Part shown: positions 7,411-14,950 of the stretch, piece after piece
How positions within the stretch are numbered: position 1 is the first letter of the stretch
Layout of the letters: each line of letters opens with the position of its first letter
DNA from: Caulobacteraceae bacterium
Lineage (GTDB): Bacteria; Pseudomonadota; Alphaproteobacteria; Caulobacterales; Caulobacteraceae
Length of the DNA stretch: 48,540 bases
Assembly: GCA_019247715.1 (NCBI GenBank)
Contig: JAFBAO010000060.1
Location: 1 to 48,540, forward strand
Reading direction: 5' to 3'
Notes under the pieces: model-generated
The model's input: only the letters and a program-made list of their open reading frames with translations
Databases searched by the model: none
Told to the model about the DNA's origin: nothing
Position numbers and translations under genes: made by a program

Positions 7411-8430
7411 CTAATCGCGCGTCCGCGTCAGGATCGCGCGGCGGGTCTCGAGGTCCTCGCCGCGGCGGATGGCGCCCATGATAGACTGGGCCTCGTAGGG
7501 CGCCTCCAGGGCGGCGATCTCCTCGGCGCTGAGGCGCGGGGCCTCCACGGCGCGGATGGGGTCTTCCAGGTGACTGACCTTGGTGGCGCCGATGATCGGC
7601 GCGGTGACGCCGGGCTTGGCGAGCATCCAGGCGATGGCGACCTGGGCCGGGGTCTCGCCGCGCGCCTTGGCGACGCCGCGCAGGGCTTCCAGCACCGCCT
7701 GGTCGGAGGGGCGGTGGTAGCGGTCGGCGCCCCAGGGCGACTTGCCGCGCACCGTGCCGGCCTCGCGGTTGCCCGCCAGGTAGCCCCCGGCCAGCGGGCT
7801 CCAGGGGATCAGGCCCACGCCTTCCTCGACGCACAGCGGGTTCATCTCCCGCTCCTCCTCGCGGTAGGCGAGGTTGTAGTGGTTCTGCATCATCGAGAAC
7901 CGGGTGCGGCCGAGCTGGTCGGCCCGGTGCAGGTACTTCGAGAACTGGTAGGCGAACATGGAGCTGGCCCCGATGTAGAGCGCCTTGCCGGCCTTCACCA
8001 CGTCGTCCAGCGCCTCGATGGTCTCCTCCAGCGGCGTCTCGTAGTCGAACCGGTGGATCTGGTAGAGATCCACGTAGTCGAGGCCGAGCCGGGTGAGGCT
8101 GGCGTCGATGGACTGCAGGATATGCTTGCGCGCGAGGCCCGCGCGGTTGGGGCCGCGTCCCATGCGGTTGAACACCTTGGTGGCGACCACCGTCTCGTCG
8201 CGCGGCACGGCCAGGGCCTTCAGGGCGCGCCCGAGGATCTCCTCGCTCTCGCCGCGGGAATAGACGTCGGCGGTGTCGAAGAAATTGATCCCCGCCTCCA
8301 CCGCCCGGCGCACCAGCGGCAGGCTGGCCTCCTCGTTCAGCATCCAGTCGGCCATGCCGCCGAAGCTCATGCACCCGAGGCAAAGCTGGGACACCTGGGC
8401 TCCGGTCGAGCCCATCCGGACGAATTTCAT
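7411..8430 (-). CDS. Aldo/keto reductase
   Basis: NADPH-dependent aldo/keto reductase (TIM barrel, 339 residues) of the YajO/Gsp69-like branch. The catalytic tetrad is visible: Asp and Tyr in FFDTADVYSRG, Lys in VVATKVFNRMG and His in DLYQIHRFDYETP. The cofactor end contains LAKPGVTAPIIGATKVSHLED. Start ATG gives MKFVRMGSTG, typical of the family. It is a single gene between two family C repeats, convergent with the flavodoxin-fold oxidoreductase and divergent from the LLM gene downstream. Substrate unknown; carbonyl detoxification is a family-level guess. Confidence 0.93.
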   Translation of the reverse strand: MKFVRMGSTGAQVSQLCLGCMSFGGMADWMLNEEASLPLVRRAVEAGINFFDTADVYSRGESEEILGRALKALAVPRDETVVATKVFNRMGRGPNRAGLARKHILQSIDASLTRLGLDYVDLYQIHRFDYETPLEETIEALDDVVKAGKALYIGASSMFAYQFSKYLHRADQLGRTRFSMMQNHYNLAYREEEREMNPLCVEEGVGLIPWSPLAGGYLAGNREAGTVRGKSPWGADRYHRPSDQAVLEALRGVAKARGETPAQVAIAWMLAKPGVTAPIIGATKVSHLEDPIRAVEAPRLSAEEIAALEAPYEAQSIMGAIRRGEDLETRRAILTRTRD

Positions 8431-8511
8431 CGCCTGAAACCTCTCAAATTGAATGATTGCCGTTATGCGAAGCCTTCATGCGCCCGGGGGATGGGCGGTG
8501 GCAAGCGGACC

Positions 8512-8635
8512 CGTAACCCCTCACCCTCCCACGCTGCTGACGCAGCGCGGGCCCCTCCCTTCCCCTCCGGGAGAGGCAAGGTGAGGGCGGCGCTCTGTTT
8601 TAGCTTCCCGAGGGAGAGGGAAGGCGAGGGGTTAC
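8512..8635. repeat. Long palindromic intergenic repeat, family C (copy 2)
   Basis: Begins GTAACCCCTCACCCTCCCAC and ends GGCGAGGGGTTAC; the inner part (CTCCGGGAGAGG ... CCCGAGGGAGAGGG) has diverged from copy 1. It lies in the divergent region between the aldo/keto reductase and LLM genes, so here it cannot simply be a terminator. Confidence 0.85.
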
Positions 8636-8705
8636 GCCCCCTCGTCTTGCCCGAAGGCCGGGTGGCCCAATAATCTCAGCGCCTCGTGAGCTTTGGGAGA
8701 AAGCC

Positions 8706-9704
8706 ATGCGGTTCGGCGTGCGGATGCCAGCCCACCATCCCATCCGCGAGATGATCGCCTGCGTGCGGCGCGCCGAGGCGGCCGGGTTCGACGCGGCCTG
8801 GTTCCCGGACTCGCACCTGAACTACCGGGACGTCTGGACCACCCTGGGCGCCGTGGCCGTCTCCACCGACAAGATCCAGATCGGCCCCACGGTGACCAAC
8901 CTCGTGAGCCGCCACGTCACCGTGACCGCCTCGGCGGCCCGGGCGGTCTCCGAGGCCGCGCCCGGCCGCTCCCTGCTGGGGATCGGGGCCGGCGACAGCG
9001 CCATCGGCTTCGACGGCATGCGCAACTCCAAGCTCGCCGAGATGCGCGAGGGGGTGGCCCGCCTCAGAGCCCTGATGGCCGGCGAGGGGGTGATGTTCGA
9101 CGATTTCGAGGCGCGGCTGCGGGACGCCCACGAGCATCCCCCGATCTATATGGCGGGCTCGGGCCCCAAGACCCTGGAGCTGGCCGGGGCGATCGCCGAT
9201 GGGGCCATCGTCATGCTGGGCGACATCCCCCGCAAGATCGGCGACGTGCGGCGCGGCGCCGAGGCGGCCGGCCGGCCGGCGCCGCCGGTCTTCGCCTACA
9301 CCATGGGGGCCATCGTCGAGGACATCGAGCGGGCCAGCAAGGCGTTCAAGGCCGGCTGCGTGCGCACCGCCCAGCTCGAGGGGGTGCGGGTGTTCGAGGA
9401 GGCCGGCGTGCGCGTGGAGCTGCCGCCCGGCGGCCACGTCATGGGCGCCAAGGGCGACATCGGCCACGCGGCCAGCCACAAGGACGTGGCCCATCTGGTG
9501 GAGGACCTGGTGAGCGACGAGGCGGCGCTCTGGTACGCGAGGAGCCGCACCCTGGTGGGCAGCGAGGCCGATATCCGGGCGCGGCTGGAGGTGCTCCGGG
9601 AGCAGGGCCTTTGCGGGGTGACCATGACCGAGTTCTCCGGCTCCAAGCTCCCCGACCGCCTGATCGAGACCATCGGGCCGCTGGTGCGGACGCTGGCTGC
9701 GTAG
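8706..9704 (+). CDS. LLM-class flavin-dependent oxidoreductase
   Basis: Luciferase-like monooxygenase superfamily member (332 residues), closest in appearance to the 5,10-methylenetetrahydromethanopterin reductase/F420-dependent branch. It has MRFGVRMPAHHPIREM, the strand and loop FDAAWFPDSHLNYRD, GPTVTNLVSRHVTVTAS, LLGIGAGDSAIGFDG and PPIYMAGSGPKTLELAG, all typical LLM barrel elements. The cofactor may be FMN or F420; sequence alone does not settle it. It is a lone gene bracketed by two family C repeats. A second, more distant LLM gene lies at ~17 kb. Confidence 0.88.
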   Translation: MRFGVRMPAHHPIREMIACVRRAEAAGFDAAWFPDSHLNYRDVWTTLGAVAVSTDKIQIGPTVTNLVSRHVTVTASAARAVSEAAPGRSLLGIGAGDSAIGFDGMRNSKLAEMREGVARLRALMAGEGVMFDDFEARLRDAHEHPPIYMAGSGPKTLELAGAIADGAIVMLGDIPRKIGDVRRGAEAAGRPAPPVFAYTMGAIVEDIERASKAFKAGCVRTAQLEGVRVFEEAGVRVELPPGGHVMGAKGDIGHAASHKDVAHLVEDLVSDEAALWYARSRTLVGSEADIRARLEVLREQGLCGVTMTEFSGSKLPDRLIETIGPLVRTLAA

Positions 9705-9710
9705 GGCGCT

Positions 9711-9882
9711 GGCCCTCGCCCTCCCACGCCCTGGCGGGCGCGGGCCCCTCCTCTCCCGCCGGGAGAGGGATACCATCGGCGGGCTTCGTCTCCGGTTCGG
9801 ATCCCTTCCAGTTCGTATCCCTCTCCCTTCAGGGGAGAGGAGGGGCCCATGCGCTCGGCGCATGGGGGTGAGGGGTTGGGCC
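9711..9882. repeat. Long palindromic intergenic repeat, family C (copy 3)
   Basis: Contains GCCCTCGCCCTCCCACGCCC on the left and GGGGTGAGGGGTTGGGCC on the right, around GGGCCCCTCCTCTCCCGCCG and AGGGGAGAGGAGGGGCCC. It has a ~50-bp insert (GGATCCCTTCC...GTATCCCT region) compared with copy 1. Located just after the LLM gene stop. Confidence 0.85.
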
Positions 9883-9972
9883 GCGGTCCCCCGCACGCTC
9901 ACTGACAACAAAGTGTCATACAGACCCCCTAGTTTGCGGCGAAGCTGGCCGGGGTGATGGCGGGGCGTTGTC

Positions 9973-10485
9973 ATGAGCATCCAAGACGATATCGAGGACA
10001 TCGAAGCCTGCGTGCGCGAGGGCCGCCGGCCGCGCGACGTGGGTCCCTACCGGGTGCTGGTGGGCGACGCCCTGTTCAGCTACCGGGAGGTGATCCTCCA
10101 CGAGCCAACATCGACCGGCCTGGCGTTGCGCTCCGCCGCGGCGCTGGATCCGCCGGAGCTGCACATCTGCTTCGCGCTCTTGAGCGACGGCCTGCTCGAG
10201 GAGATCCGCCTCGACGAGACCTTCGACCTGCGCGCCGGCGTCGAGAAGTTCGTGGCCTTCAAGAGCGACCGCATCTTCCGCTTCCTGATCGACGGGCACG
10301 AATACCAGTGGGGCGGTCCGTTCGTCACCGGGGCCACCCTGCTCAAGCTCGCCAACCGGGACGCCAAGGGCCACAGCGTCGCGGTCCGCGAGGCGGACGG
10401 GACGGATCGGCCCCTCGGCCTCTCGGGCCTCGTCGACCTCTGCGAGCCGGGCGTGGAGATCTTCGTCACCGCGCCGCTGGACTGA
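9973..10485 (+). CDS. Multiubiquitin-domain protein, two tandem ubiquitin-like folds
   Basis: A 170-residue protein that reads as two diverged copies of one beta-grasp unit of the bacterial multiubiquitin type. Half 1 (~24-95): YRVLVGDALFSYREVIL ... LRSAAALDP ... ETFDLRAGVEKFVAF. Half 2 (~97-168): FRFLIDGHEYQWGGPFVTGA then LLKLANRD ... GLVDLCEPGVEIFVTAP. Each half opens with a strand pair around G-D/G-x-x-Y, has a leucine-rich helix and ends with D-L-x-x-G-V-E-x-F. Family knowledge: such proteins often sit beside E1-like (ThiF), E2-like and JAB genes in bacterial ubiquitin-like operons. None of those is present in this window. There is no C-terminal di-glycine (ends APLD), so conjugation through the terminus is doubtful unless it is processed. 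Start is ATG (MSIQDDIED). Confidence 0.75.
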   Translation: MSIQDDIEDIEACVREGRRPRDVGPYRVLVGDALFSYREVILHEPTSTGLALRSAAALDPPELHICFALLSDGLLEEIRLDETFDLRAGVEKFVAFKSDRIFRFLIDGHEYQWGGPFVTGATLLKLANRDAKGHSVAVREADGTDRPLGLSGLVDLCEPGVEIFVTAPLD

Positions 10486-10526
10486 AATACCGCTTTCCCC
10501 CCGCGCCGGGGGGGCCGAGGTTCTTC

Positions 10527-10581
10527 CCACGAAGGTCACCAACCCCCACGAACGCCGTTCGTGCTTCGGCGTGGTCCGTGG
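10527..10581. repeat. Palindromic repeat with CCACGAAG ends, copy 1
   Basis: Imperfect hairpin starting CCACGAAGGTCACCAACCCC and closing GTTCGTGCTTCGGCGTGGTCCGTGG (shown in parts: GTTCGTGCTTCGG, CGTGGTCCGTGG). A related element occurs at 19001-19054. It follows the multiubiquitin gene and may terminate its transcript. Confidence 0.6.
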
Positions 10582-10615
10582 CCCATCGCCTCTCGGGCGC
10601 CAGACGACTGTCACG

Positions 10616-10885
10616 CTTGTGGATGGTTTGTGGAAATACCTTCACGCTTCCCGCGCCAGGAGAACTGACTGTCGCGCCAGCGGCATGGGCGACGCCAGAG
10701 CGGCGGGCCGGACGAAGATCCGCCGCCCACGCGCGAATCCGGCTTGTGGAAAAGCTGTGGAAAAAACGTCAAGCTTCCTGCTGCAGGCGAGCCCGTTGTC
10801 GCACGGCTGTCATGCTGACGGCCCGCTTGTGGAAAAGTTGTGGAACAAGCGTCACGCTTCCCGCCGCAAGCGATCGTTCTGTCGC
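10616..10885. repeat. Three 60-bp direct repeats with DnaA-box-like motifs
   Basis: Three imperfect 60-bp units at 10616-10675, 10743-10802 and 10826-10885 share CTTGTGGA, a second TGTGGAA 11 bp later, C-A-[CA]-GCTTCC and a terminal GTCGC. Reverse-complemented, three positions (10745-10753, 10756-10764, 10828-10836) match the relaxed DnaA-box consensus TTWTNCACA exactly as TTTTCCACA; three more are near matches. All are in one orientation and paired at one helical turn. No convincing coding frame covers them. This could be a DnaA-binding cluster (origin or titration site) or a dispersed repeat of another kind. Confidence 0.75.
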
Positions 10886-10938
10886 AGAATCGTCAAGCGC
10901 TCCGGAACGGGTTGCGTCGCCGGAACTGAGCCGGGGAC

Positions 10939-11157
10939 CTAGTCCGAGCAGAAGGTGTCCGTGAAGGTCGTCCGGCGCTCGCGGAGCGACGGCGGGGCGA
11001 AGCGCCTGAAGTGGTGTCCGCGCCGGGGAGGATGCGATTCCGGCTGATCCAGCAGCTTGCCGCAGCCAGCGCAGATGTAGCGCAATCCAGGGTGGCCGCC
11101 CATCCGGCACCGATGGCCGCGAACCAGACAAATGAGGGAACCGACCCGGTTGGCCAC
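10939..11157 (-). CDS. Small Cys/His-rich protein (possible zinc knuckle)
   Basis: A 72-residue frame with GTG start (MANRVGSLICLVRGHRCRMG). The pattern C-x4-H-x-C ... ICAGCGKLL resembles short zinc-binding knuckles in which CxxC follows a CxxxxH segment by ~20 residues. The C-terminal third is Arg-rich. I do not recognise the family. Codon use looks coding on this strand and overlapping frames are less protein-like, but the ribosome-binding site is weak. It converges toward the DnaA-box-like repeats. Confidence 0.5.
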   Translation of the reverse strand: MANRVGSLICLVRGHRCRMGGHPGLRYICAGCGKLLDQPESHPPRRGHHFRRFAPPSLRERRTTFTDTFCSD

Positions 11158-11222
11158 CTCAGCGCACCCCCGGCCAAGCTTGAGCGACGTTTTGGCATAG
11201 TGCGGCGTGAGGCTGCGGGCAA

Positions 11223-11379
11223 GGACTCGCGGCCATTTTCACCGTGGGGTTGACAAGCGGCGCCGTGGGCCGCCCGGCCCGGTCCTCTGGCGAGCTTCGG
11301 ACTCGGGCAGGCGCACCCCGAGGATCAGCGCCTGCTTGCAAATCATTGCCTAATCCGGCGGGTTCTGCCCCTATGGGTC
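11223..11379. other. Intergenic region upstream of the MarR/OhrR gene
   Basis: No gene seen. It includes a possible -35 TTGACA at about 11254 and, nearer the gene, GCAAATCATTGC at 11338-11349, a weak inverted repeat that could be an autoregulatory site. Assignment of either as functional is speculative. Confidence 0.3.
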
Positions 11380-11862
11380 ATGACCGCGAGACGCCCTCTT
11401 GAAGAGGTCTCCGACGCCGGCAAGTACGAGCCGCTGCGCCTTGATCTTCAGTTGTGCTTCGCGCTCTACGCGGCGAGCAACCTCTTCACTCGGTTCTACA
11501 GGCCGCTGCTGGAGCCTCTGGGACTCACCTACCCGCAGTACGTGGTGATGCTGGCCTTGTGGGAGGCTTCTCCCCGCACGGTGGGCGGCCTCGGCAAGCG
11601 GCTGCGGCTCGACTCGGGCACCTTGTCGCCGCTGCTGCGCCGCCTCGAGGCCGCCGGCCTGGTGGACCGGACGCGCGATCCCAGCGACGAGCGGCGGGTC
11701 ATCGTTTCGCTCACCCCCCAGGGCGTCGCGCTTCGCGACCGCGCGCTGGCGGCGATCCAGCCGCTTATCTGCGATCCGGCCATCCCGCACCCGGAGGCGG
11801 CGGACCTGAGGGCCGACCTCCATCGCCTGATCGAGGGGCTCAGCGAGCGGCTGACAGACTGA
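11380..11862 (+). CDS. ohrR: MarR-family organic-hydroperoxide-type regulator (OhrR-like)
   Basis: Winged-helix MarR-family repressor (160 residues) with OhrR hallmarks. The N-terminal segment LDLQLCFALYAASNLFTRFY (~22-41) places the peroxide-sensing Cys at the usual position. Then come YPQYVVMLALWE, the recognition region LDSGTLSPLLRRLEAAGLV and the wing RDPSDERRVIVSLT. Family knowledge: oxidation of this Cys by organic peroxides releases the repressor from DNA. It sits immediately upstream of an OhrR-like palindromic operator and of genes for an exported protein, MsrB and OsmC, which supports a thiol-stress role. No second C-terminal Cys of the two-Cys type is obvious apart from one in PLICDPAI, which could serve. 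Start ATG gives MTARRPLEE; a later start is possible. Confidence 0.85.
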   Translation: MTARRPLEEVSDAGKYEPLRLDLQLCFALYAASNLFTRFYRPLLEPLGLTYPQYVVMLALWEASPRTVGGLGKRLRLDSGTLSPLLRRLEAAGLVDRTRDPSDERRVIVSLTPQGVALRDRALAAIQPLICDPAIPHPEAADLRADLHRLIEGLSERLTD

Positions 11863-11872
11863 GCCGATTCTC

Positions 11873-11899
11873 ATTGCGCTCAATTAAATTTGGCGCAAT
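11873..11899. promoter_or_regulatory. OhrR-type palindromic operator
   Basis: A 27-bp inverted repeat with outer arms ATTGCGC and GCGCAAT around the core TCAATTAAATTTG. The AATT-A-AATT centre resembles OhrR boxes (TACAATT/AATTGTA type). It lies 11 bases after the OhrR stop and ~25 bases before the exported-protein start, where it would overlap the promoter. It is an AT-rich island in very GC-rich DNA. The link to this OhrR is inferred from sequence and position. Confidence 0.75.
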
Positions 11900-11923
11900 C
11901 ATCGCCGGCGGCGGAGGAAACCC

Positions 11924-12520
11924 ATGCGCAGCCGGCTTCTATTTCTATCCTGTCTGACCGTTGTGGCGGCGGGCGCTTCGATGGCGGCGCCGCCCGCCCC
12001 GCCGCCGGACGCGCAGGTGGCGGGGGTCGTCAAGTCGGTCTCCGCTGGCGCCATGGTGGTGACCACCGCCAGCGGCGACGTCACGGTGAGCCTGGACGCC
12101 CAGACGCATGTGCTGAAGCGCGAGGCCGGGGCGGCCAGCGACATCAAGCCGGGCGCCTATCTGGGGACCGCCAACCAGTCCGCGTCGGACGGGGTCAACA
12201 ATACGGCCACCGAGGTCCACGTGATGGCGAACGGCCCCAACGTCGAACGCCAGATGGACCCCCAGAACAATCCCGGCCTGATGATGACCAACGGCCATGT
12301 GACCTCGGTCAAGACGACGGAGCGGGGGCAGGAGATGGATGTCGACTATGGCGGCGCCGCGGCCCGCCACGTGGTGGTCCCGCAAAACACCAGCATGACC
12401 CGTCTGGTGGAGGTGGGCGCCTCGGCCCTGCAGCCCGGCGCTCAGGTGATGGCGCGCGCCGCCGCCGGCGCGGACGGCAAGCCGCTCGCCAGCTATGTGC
12501 TGATCGAGCAGCATCCCTGA
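11924..12520 (+). CDS. Exported DUF5666-like protein
   Basis: A 198-residue protein with a clear Sec signal peptide (MRSRLLFLSCLTVVAAGASMA; cleavage near AMA-A). The mature part holds two similar beta-rich units: GVVKSVSAGAMVVTTASGDV (~35-54) with a following T-x-V-L-K stretch, and NGHVTSVKTTERGQEMDVDY (~123-142) with VVPQNTSMTRLV. Each resembles the DUF5666/OB-like pattern of 'G-x-V-x-S-V ... V-T ... T-x-V'. It has no enzyme motifs. A good Shine-Dalgarno (GGAGG at ~11911) precedes the ATG, and the OhrR-like operator lies just upstream. Its stop overlaps the MsrB start (TGATG), so the two are translationally coupled. Role unknown; periplasmic thiol or envelope stress is inferred from context. 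Confidence 0.8.
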   Translation: MRSRLLFLSCLTVVAAGASMAAPPAPPPDAQVAGVVKSVSAGAMVVTTASGDVTVSLDAQTHVLKREAGAASDIKPGAYLGTANQSASDGVNNTATEVHVMANGPNVERQMDPQNNPGLMMTNGHVTSVKTTERGQEMDVDYGGAAARHVVVPQNTSMTRLVEVGASALQPGAQVMARAAAGADGKPLASYVLIEQHP

Positions 12521-13032
12521 TGGCAAAGCGGCGCTCCTCCAGCGGACCGGCCGCGCGCCCCGGCCGCCGGGCGTTGCTGGCTGGCGCCGCCGCCGCGCTC
12601 GCCGCGCCCGCCCTCGCGAGAGCCTCCGACTCCTATGCGGCCTCGCCCTTCCGGTCGTTGACCGACGCGCAATGGAAGGCGCGCTTGCCGGGCTTCGCCT
12701 ACGAGGTCCTGCGCCGCGAAGCCACCGAGCGTCCCGGCGCTAGCCCGCTGCTCCAGGAACACCGATCCGGGGTGTTCTCCTGCCTCGGCTGCGGCTTGCC
12801 GCTGTTCCGGTCGGCCTGGAAGTTCGAGAGCGGCACGGGCTGGCCCAGCTTCTATACTTCCATCAAGGGCGCGGTGGCCACCAAGGCCGACGCCAGCTTC
12901 GGCATGGACCGCACGGAATACCATTGCGCGCAGTGCCTGGGCCATCAGGGCCACGTGTTCGATGACGGACCGAGGCCCACGGGCCTGCGTTACTGCAACA
13001 ACGGCGCGGCGCTCCGGTTTCTGCCCGCTTAG
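12520..13032 (+). CDS. msrB: Exported peptide-methionine (R)-S-oxide reductase
   Basis: MsrB of 170 residues, which reduces methionine-R-sulfoxide in proteins. Zinc-binding pairs CLGC and CAQC are present, as are the substrate loop ESGTGWPSFY, RTEYHCAQCLGHQGHVFDDG and the catalytic Cys in LRYCNNGAALRF. The N-terminus (RPGRRALLAGAAAALAAPALARA) is a twin-arginine-like signal, so the enzyme probably acts in the periplasm rather than the cytosol. The ATG overlaps the stop of the exported DUF5666-like gene by one base. Together they look like an OhrR-controlled operon for repair of oxidised envelope proteins. No obvious electron donor (such as a thioredoxin-like partner) is encoded nearby. Confidence 0.93.
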   Translation: MAKRRSSSGPAARPGRRALLAGAAAALAAPALARASDSYAASPFRSLTDAQWKARLPGFAYEVLRREATERPGASPLLQEHRSGVFSCLGCGLPLFRSAWKFESGTGWPSFYTSIKGAVATKADASFGMDRTEYHCAQCLGHQGHVFDDGPRPTGLRYCNNGAALRFLPA

Positions 13033-13154
13033 CGGCAGGCCGCGCGCGGGCGCCGGCAAGCATCGCTATTCGAGCGGACCCGGCCCCGCGCCCTGGCGGA
13101 GCGCGCCGCGGCGCGCCATGTTCGGGCTTCCCGACGGCTGGGGGGGAGCGCGCG

Positions 13155-13655
13155 ATGAACATGGATCTGATCGGCGAGGAGACGCCCGAGGGCGTCGAGG
13201 TGCGCGAGACCCACGCCGGCCGCTACCAGGTGGAGGCGCGCGCCGCTGGCGTGGCCTTCAAGATCGACGAGCCCAGGGCCGCCGGCGGGCTGGGTTCTGG
13301 CCCTACCCCCTACGACCTCATCGCCTCGGCGCTGGGCGCCTGCACGGCCATGACCGTGCGGCTCTACGCCGAGCGCAAGGGCTGGCCGCTCAGCGATGTC
13401 TCCGTGCGGGTGCTGCACCGGCGCGACGGCCTCGACGCCAAGGACCGCTTCGCCCGGGAGATCGTCCTCGAGGGCGACCTTTCCGAGGACCAGCGCGCCC
13501 GGCTGATGACCATCGCCAACCACTGCCCCGTCCACAAGACCCTCGAGCGCGGCTCCGACGTGGTCACCGTGCTGGCCCAAAAGCCCCTCGCCGGCGGTCT
13601 CGACCCGGAGCCCACCGAGCACATGAAGGACATGCTGGAAGCCTGCGCGGAGTAA
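13155..13655 (+). CDS. OsmC-family peroxide reductase-like protein
   Basis: OsmC/Ohr superfamily protein of 166 residues. The two redox Cys are in LGACTAMTVRLYAERKGWPL and NHCPVHKTLE, and the GSGPTPYDLIASALGACT segment is diagnostic. It is closer to the YhfA/OsmC-like group than to classic Ohr, since it is longer and has an N-terminal extension. Members reduce organic hydroperoxides with a thiol donor. It lies ~120 bases after msrB on the same strand in the OhrR block, though no OhrR-like palindrome was seen directly upstream. Two ATG codons are possible, two codons apart. It faces the glycerate kinase gene, ending 3 bases from it. Confidence 0.88.
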   Translation: MNMDLIGEETPEGVEVRETHAGRYQVEARAAGVAFKIDEPRAAGGLGSGPTPYDLIASALGACTAMTVRLYAERKGWPLSDVSVRVLHRRDGLDAKDRFAREIVLEGDLSEDQRARLMTIANHCPVHKTLERGSDVVTVLAQKPLAGGLDPEPTEHMKDMLEACAE

Positions 13656-13658
13656 GGG

Positions 13659-14933
13659 CTAGTGTCCCGCCGGACGTCCCACCAGGATCGCGCGGAAGTC
13701 GCTGACGTTGGTGCGGGTGGGGCCGGTGACCACGAGGGCGTCCAGGGCCTCGAAGAAGGCGTAGCTGTCGTTGTCGGCGAGGAGCGCGGCCGGATCGAGG
13801 CCCTGGCGGGCGGCTCGCGCCAGGGCGTCCGGCGTGAGGATGGCCCCGGCGTTGTCCTCCGTGCCGTCGCGGCCGTCGGTCCCGCAGGCGATGGCCCAGA
13901 CCCGGGGACCGTCCTGAAGGGCGAGCGCGAGGGCGAGAAGGAACTCGGCGTTCCGCCCGCCGCGCCCCTGGCCGCGCACCGTCACGGTGGTCTCGCCGCC
14001 CGAGAGGATGACCGCCGGCGCCGCCACCGGCCCCTCGCCCCGGGCGATCCTGGCCGCCAGCGCCGCCTGACCGGCGGCGGCCTCGCGCGCCTCGCCCTCG
14101 ATCTCGCCGAGGTCCAGCACCGCATAGCCCCGGGCGCGGGCTAGGGCGCCGGCCGCTTCGAGCGCGTTCATGCCGCTCGCCACGACGGTGGCGGCGGTCC
14201 GGGCGAACGCCGGCCCGCCCGGCTTCGGCGTCTCGGCCGCGGGGCTGGCGAGCAGCCGCGCCACGCTCGCCGGCGGCGCGCCGCCGTATCTGGCGAGCAC
14301 GGCCAGGGCGTCGGCCGTGGTGGTGGGATCGGCGACGGTGGGGCCGCCGGCGATGGTGGCCGGATCGTCGCCGGGGACGTCCGAGATGACGAGGCTGACG
14401 AGGCGCGCCGGCGCGCAGGCCAGCGCGAGCCGGCCGCCCTTGATGGCCGAGATGTGCTTGCGCACGCAGTTGAATTCGGCGATCGGCGCGCCCGAGCGCA
14501 GCAGGGCGCGGGTGACCTGCTGCTTCTCGGCCAAGGTGACGCCGGGCCCGGGGCTCGCCAGCAGCGCCGAGCCGCCGCCGGAGACGAGCGCCAGCACGAG
14601 GTCGTCCGGCGAAAGGCCCCGCACCGCCGAGAGGACCTCGGCGGCCGCCCGCACGCTGCGCGCGTCCGGAACCGGATGGCCGGCCTCGATCACCCGGATC
14701 TGGCGAAGGCCCGGAACGCCGCCGCCGTCGGGGACCACCACGACGCCGGAAAGCGGGCCTGGCCAACACTGCTCCACCACGAGCGCCATGGCCGCGGCGG
14801 CCTTGCCAAAGCCGGCGACCACCGTCCGCCCCGCCGGCGGCGCCGGCAGATGCGGCGGCACGCAGCGGGCAGGGGACACCGCCTCCACCGCGGCGGCGAA
14901 GAGGGCGCGGAGGAATGAGGTCTCGTCGTCCAC
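13659..14933 (-). CDS. Glycerate 2-kinase (type II, MOFRL/DUF4147)
   Basis: Glycerate kinase of the GckA/TtuD type (424 residues), which phosphorylates D-glycerate with ATP, usually to 2-phosphoglycerate. N-terminal domain: VVAGFGKAAAAMA, ALVSGGGSALLASPGPGVTL, CVRKHISAIKGG and LVISDVPGDDPATIAGGPT. C-terminal MOFRL domain: VILSGGETTVTVRGQGRGGR, then CGTDGRDGTEDNAGA. Length and motifs are complete. No tartronate semialdehyde or hydroxypyruvate genes are adjacent, so its pathway (photorespiratory-like, serine or glucarate) is open. A GNAT gene lies 17 bases upstream on the same strand and may be co-transcribed. Confidence 0.93.
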   Translation of the reverse strand: MDDETSFLRALFAAAVEAVSPARCVPPHLPAPPAGRTVVAGFGKAAAAMALVVEQCWPGPLSGVVVVPDGGGVPGLRQIRVIEAGHPVPDARSVRAAAEVLSAVRGLSPDDLVLALVSGGGSALLASPGPGVTLAEKQQVTRALLRSGAPIAEFNCVRKHISAIKGGRLALACAPARLVSLVISDVPGDDPATIAGGPTVADPTTTADALAVLARYGGAPPASVARLLASPAAETPKPGGPAFARTAATVVASGMNALEAAGALARARGYAVLDLGEIEGEAREAAAGQAALAARIARGEGPVAAPAVILSGGETTVTVRGQGRGGRNAEFLLALALALQDGPRVWAIACGTDGRDGTEDNAGAILTPDALARAARQGLDPAALLADNDSYAFFEALDALVVTGPTRTNVSDFRAILVGRPAGH

Positions 14934-14950
14934 GTTAGCTCGGGCGCGGG

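Noticed and set aside
10571..10942. Frame of 123 codons across the DnaA-box-like repeats
   Set aside because: It only translates the three DNA repeats, with no conserved protein features or RBS.
11890..13032. Single 380-codon frame covering the exported protein and MsrB
   Set aside because: The first 210 codons are an out-of-frame shadow of the exported protein; only the part from 12520 is MsrB.
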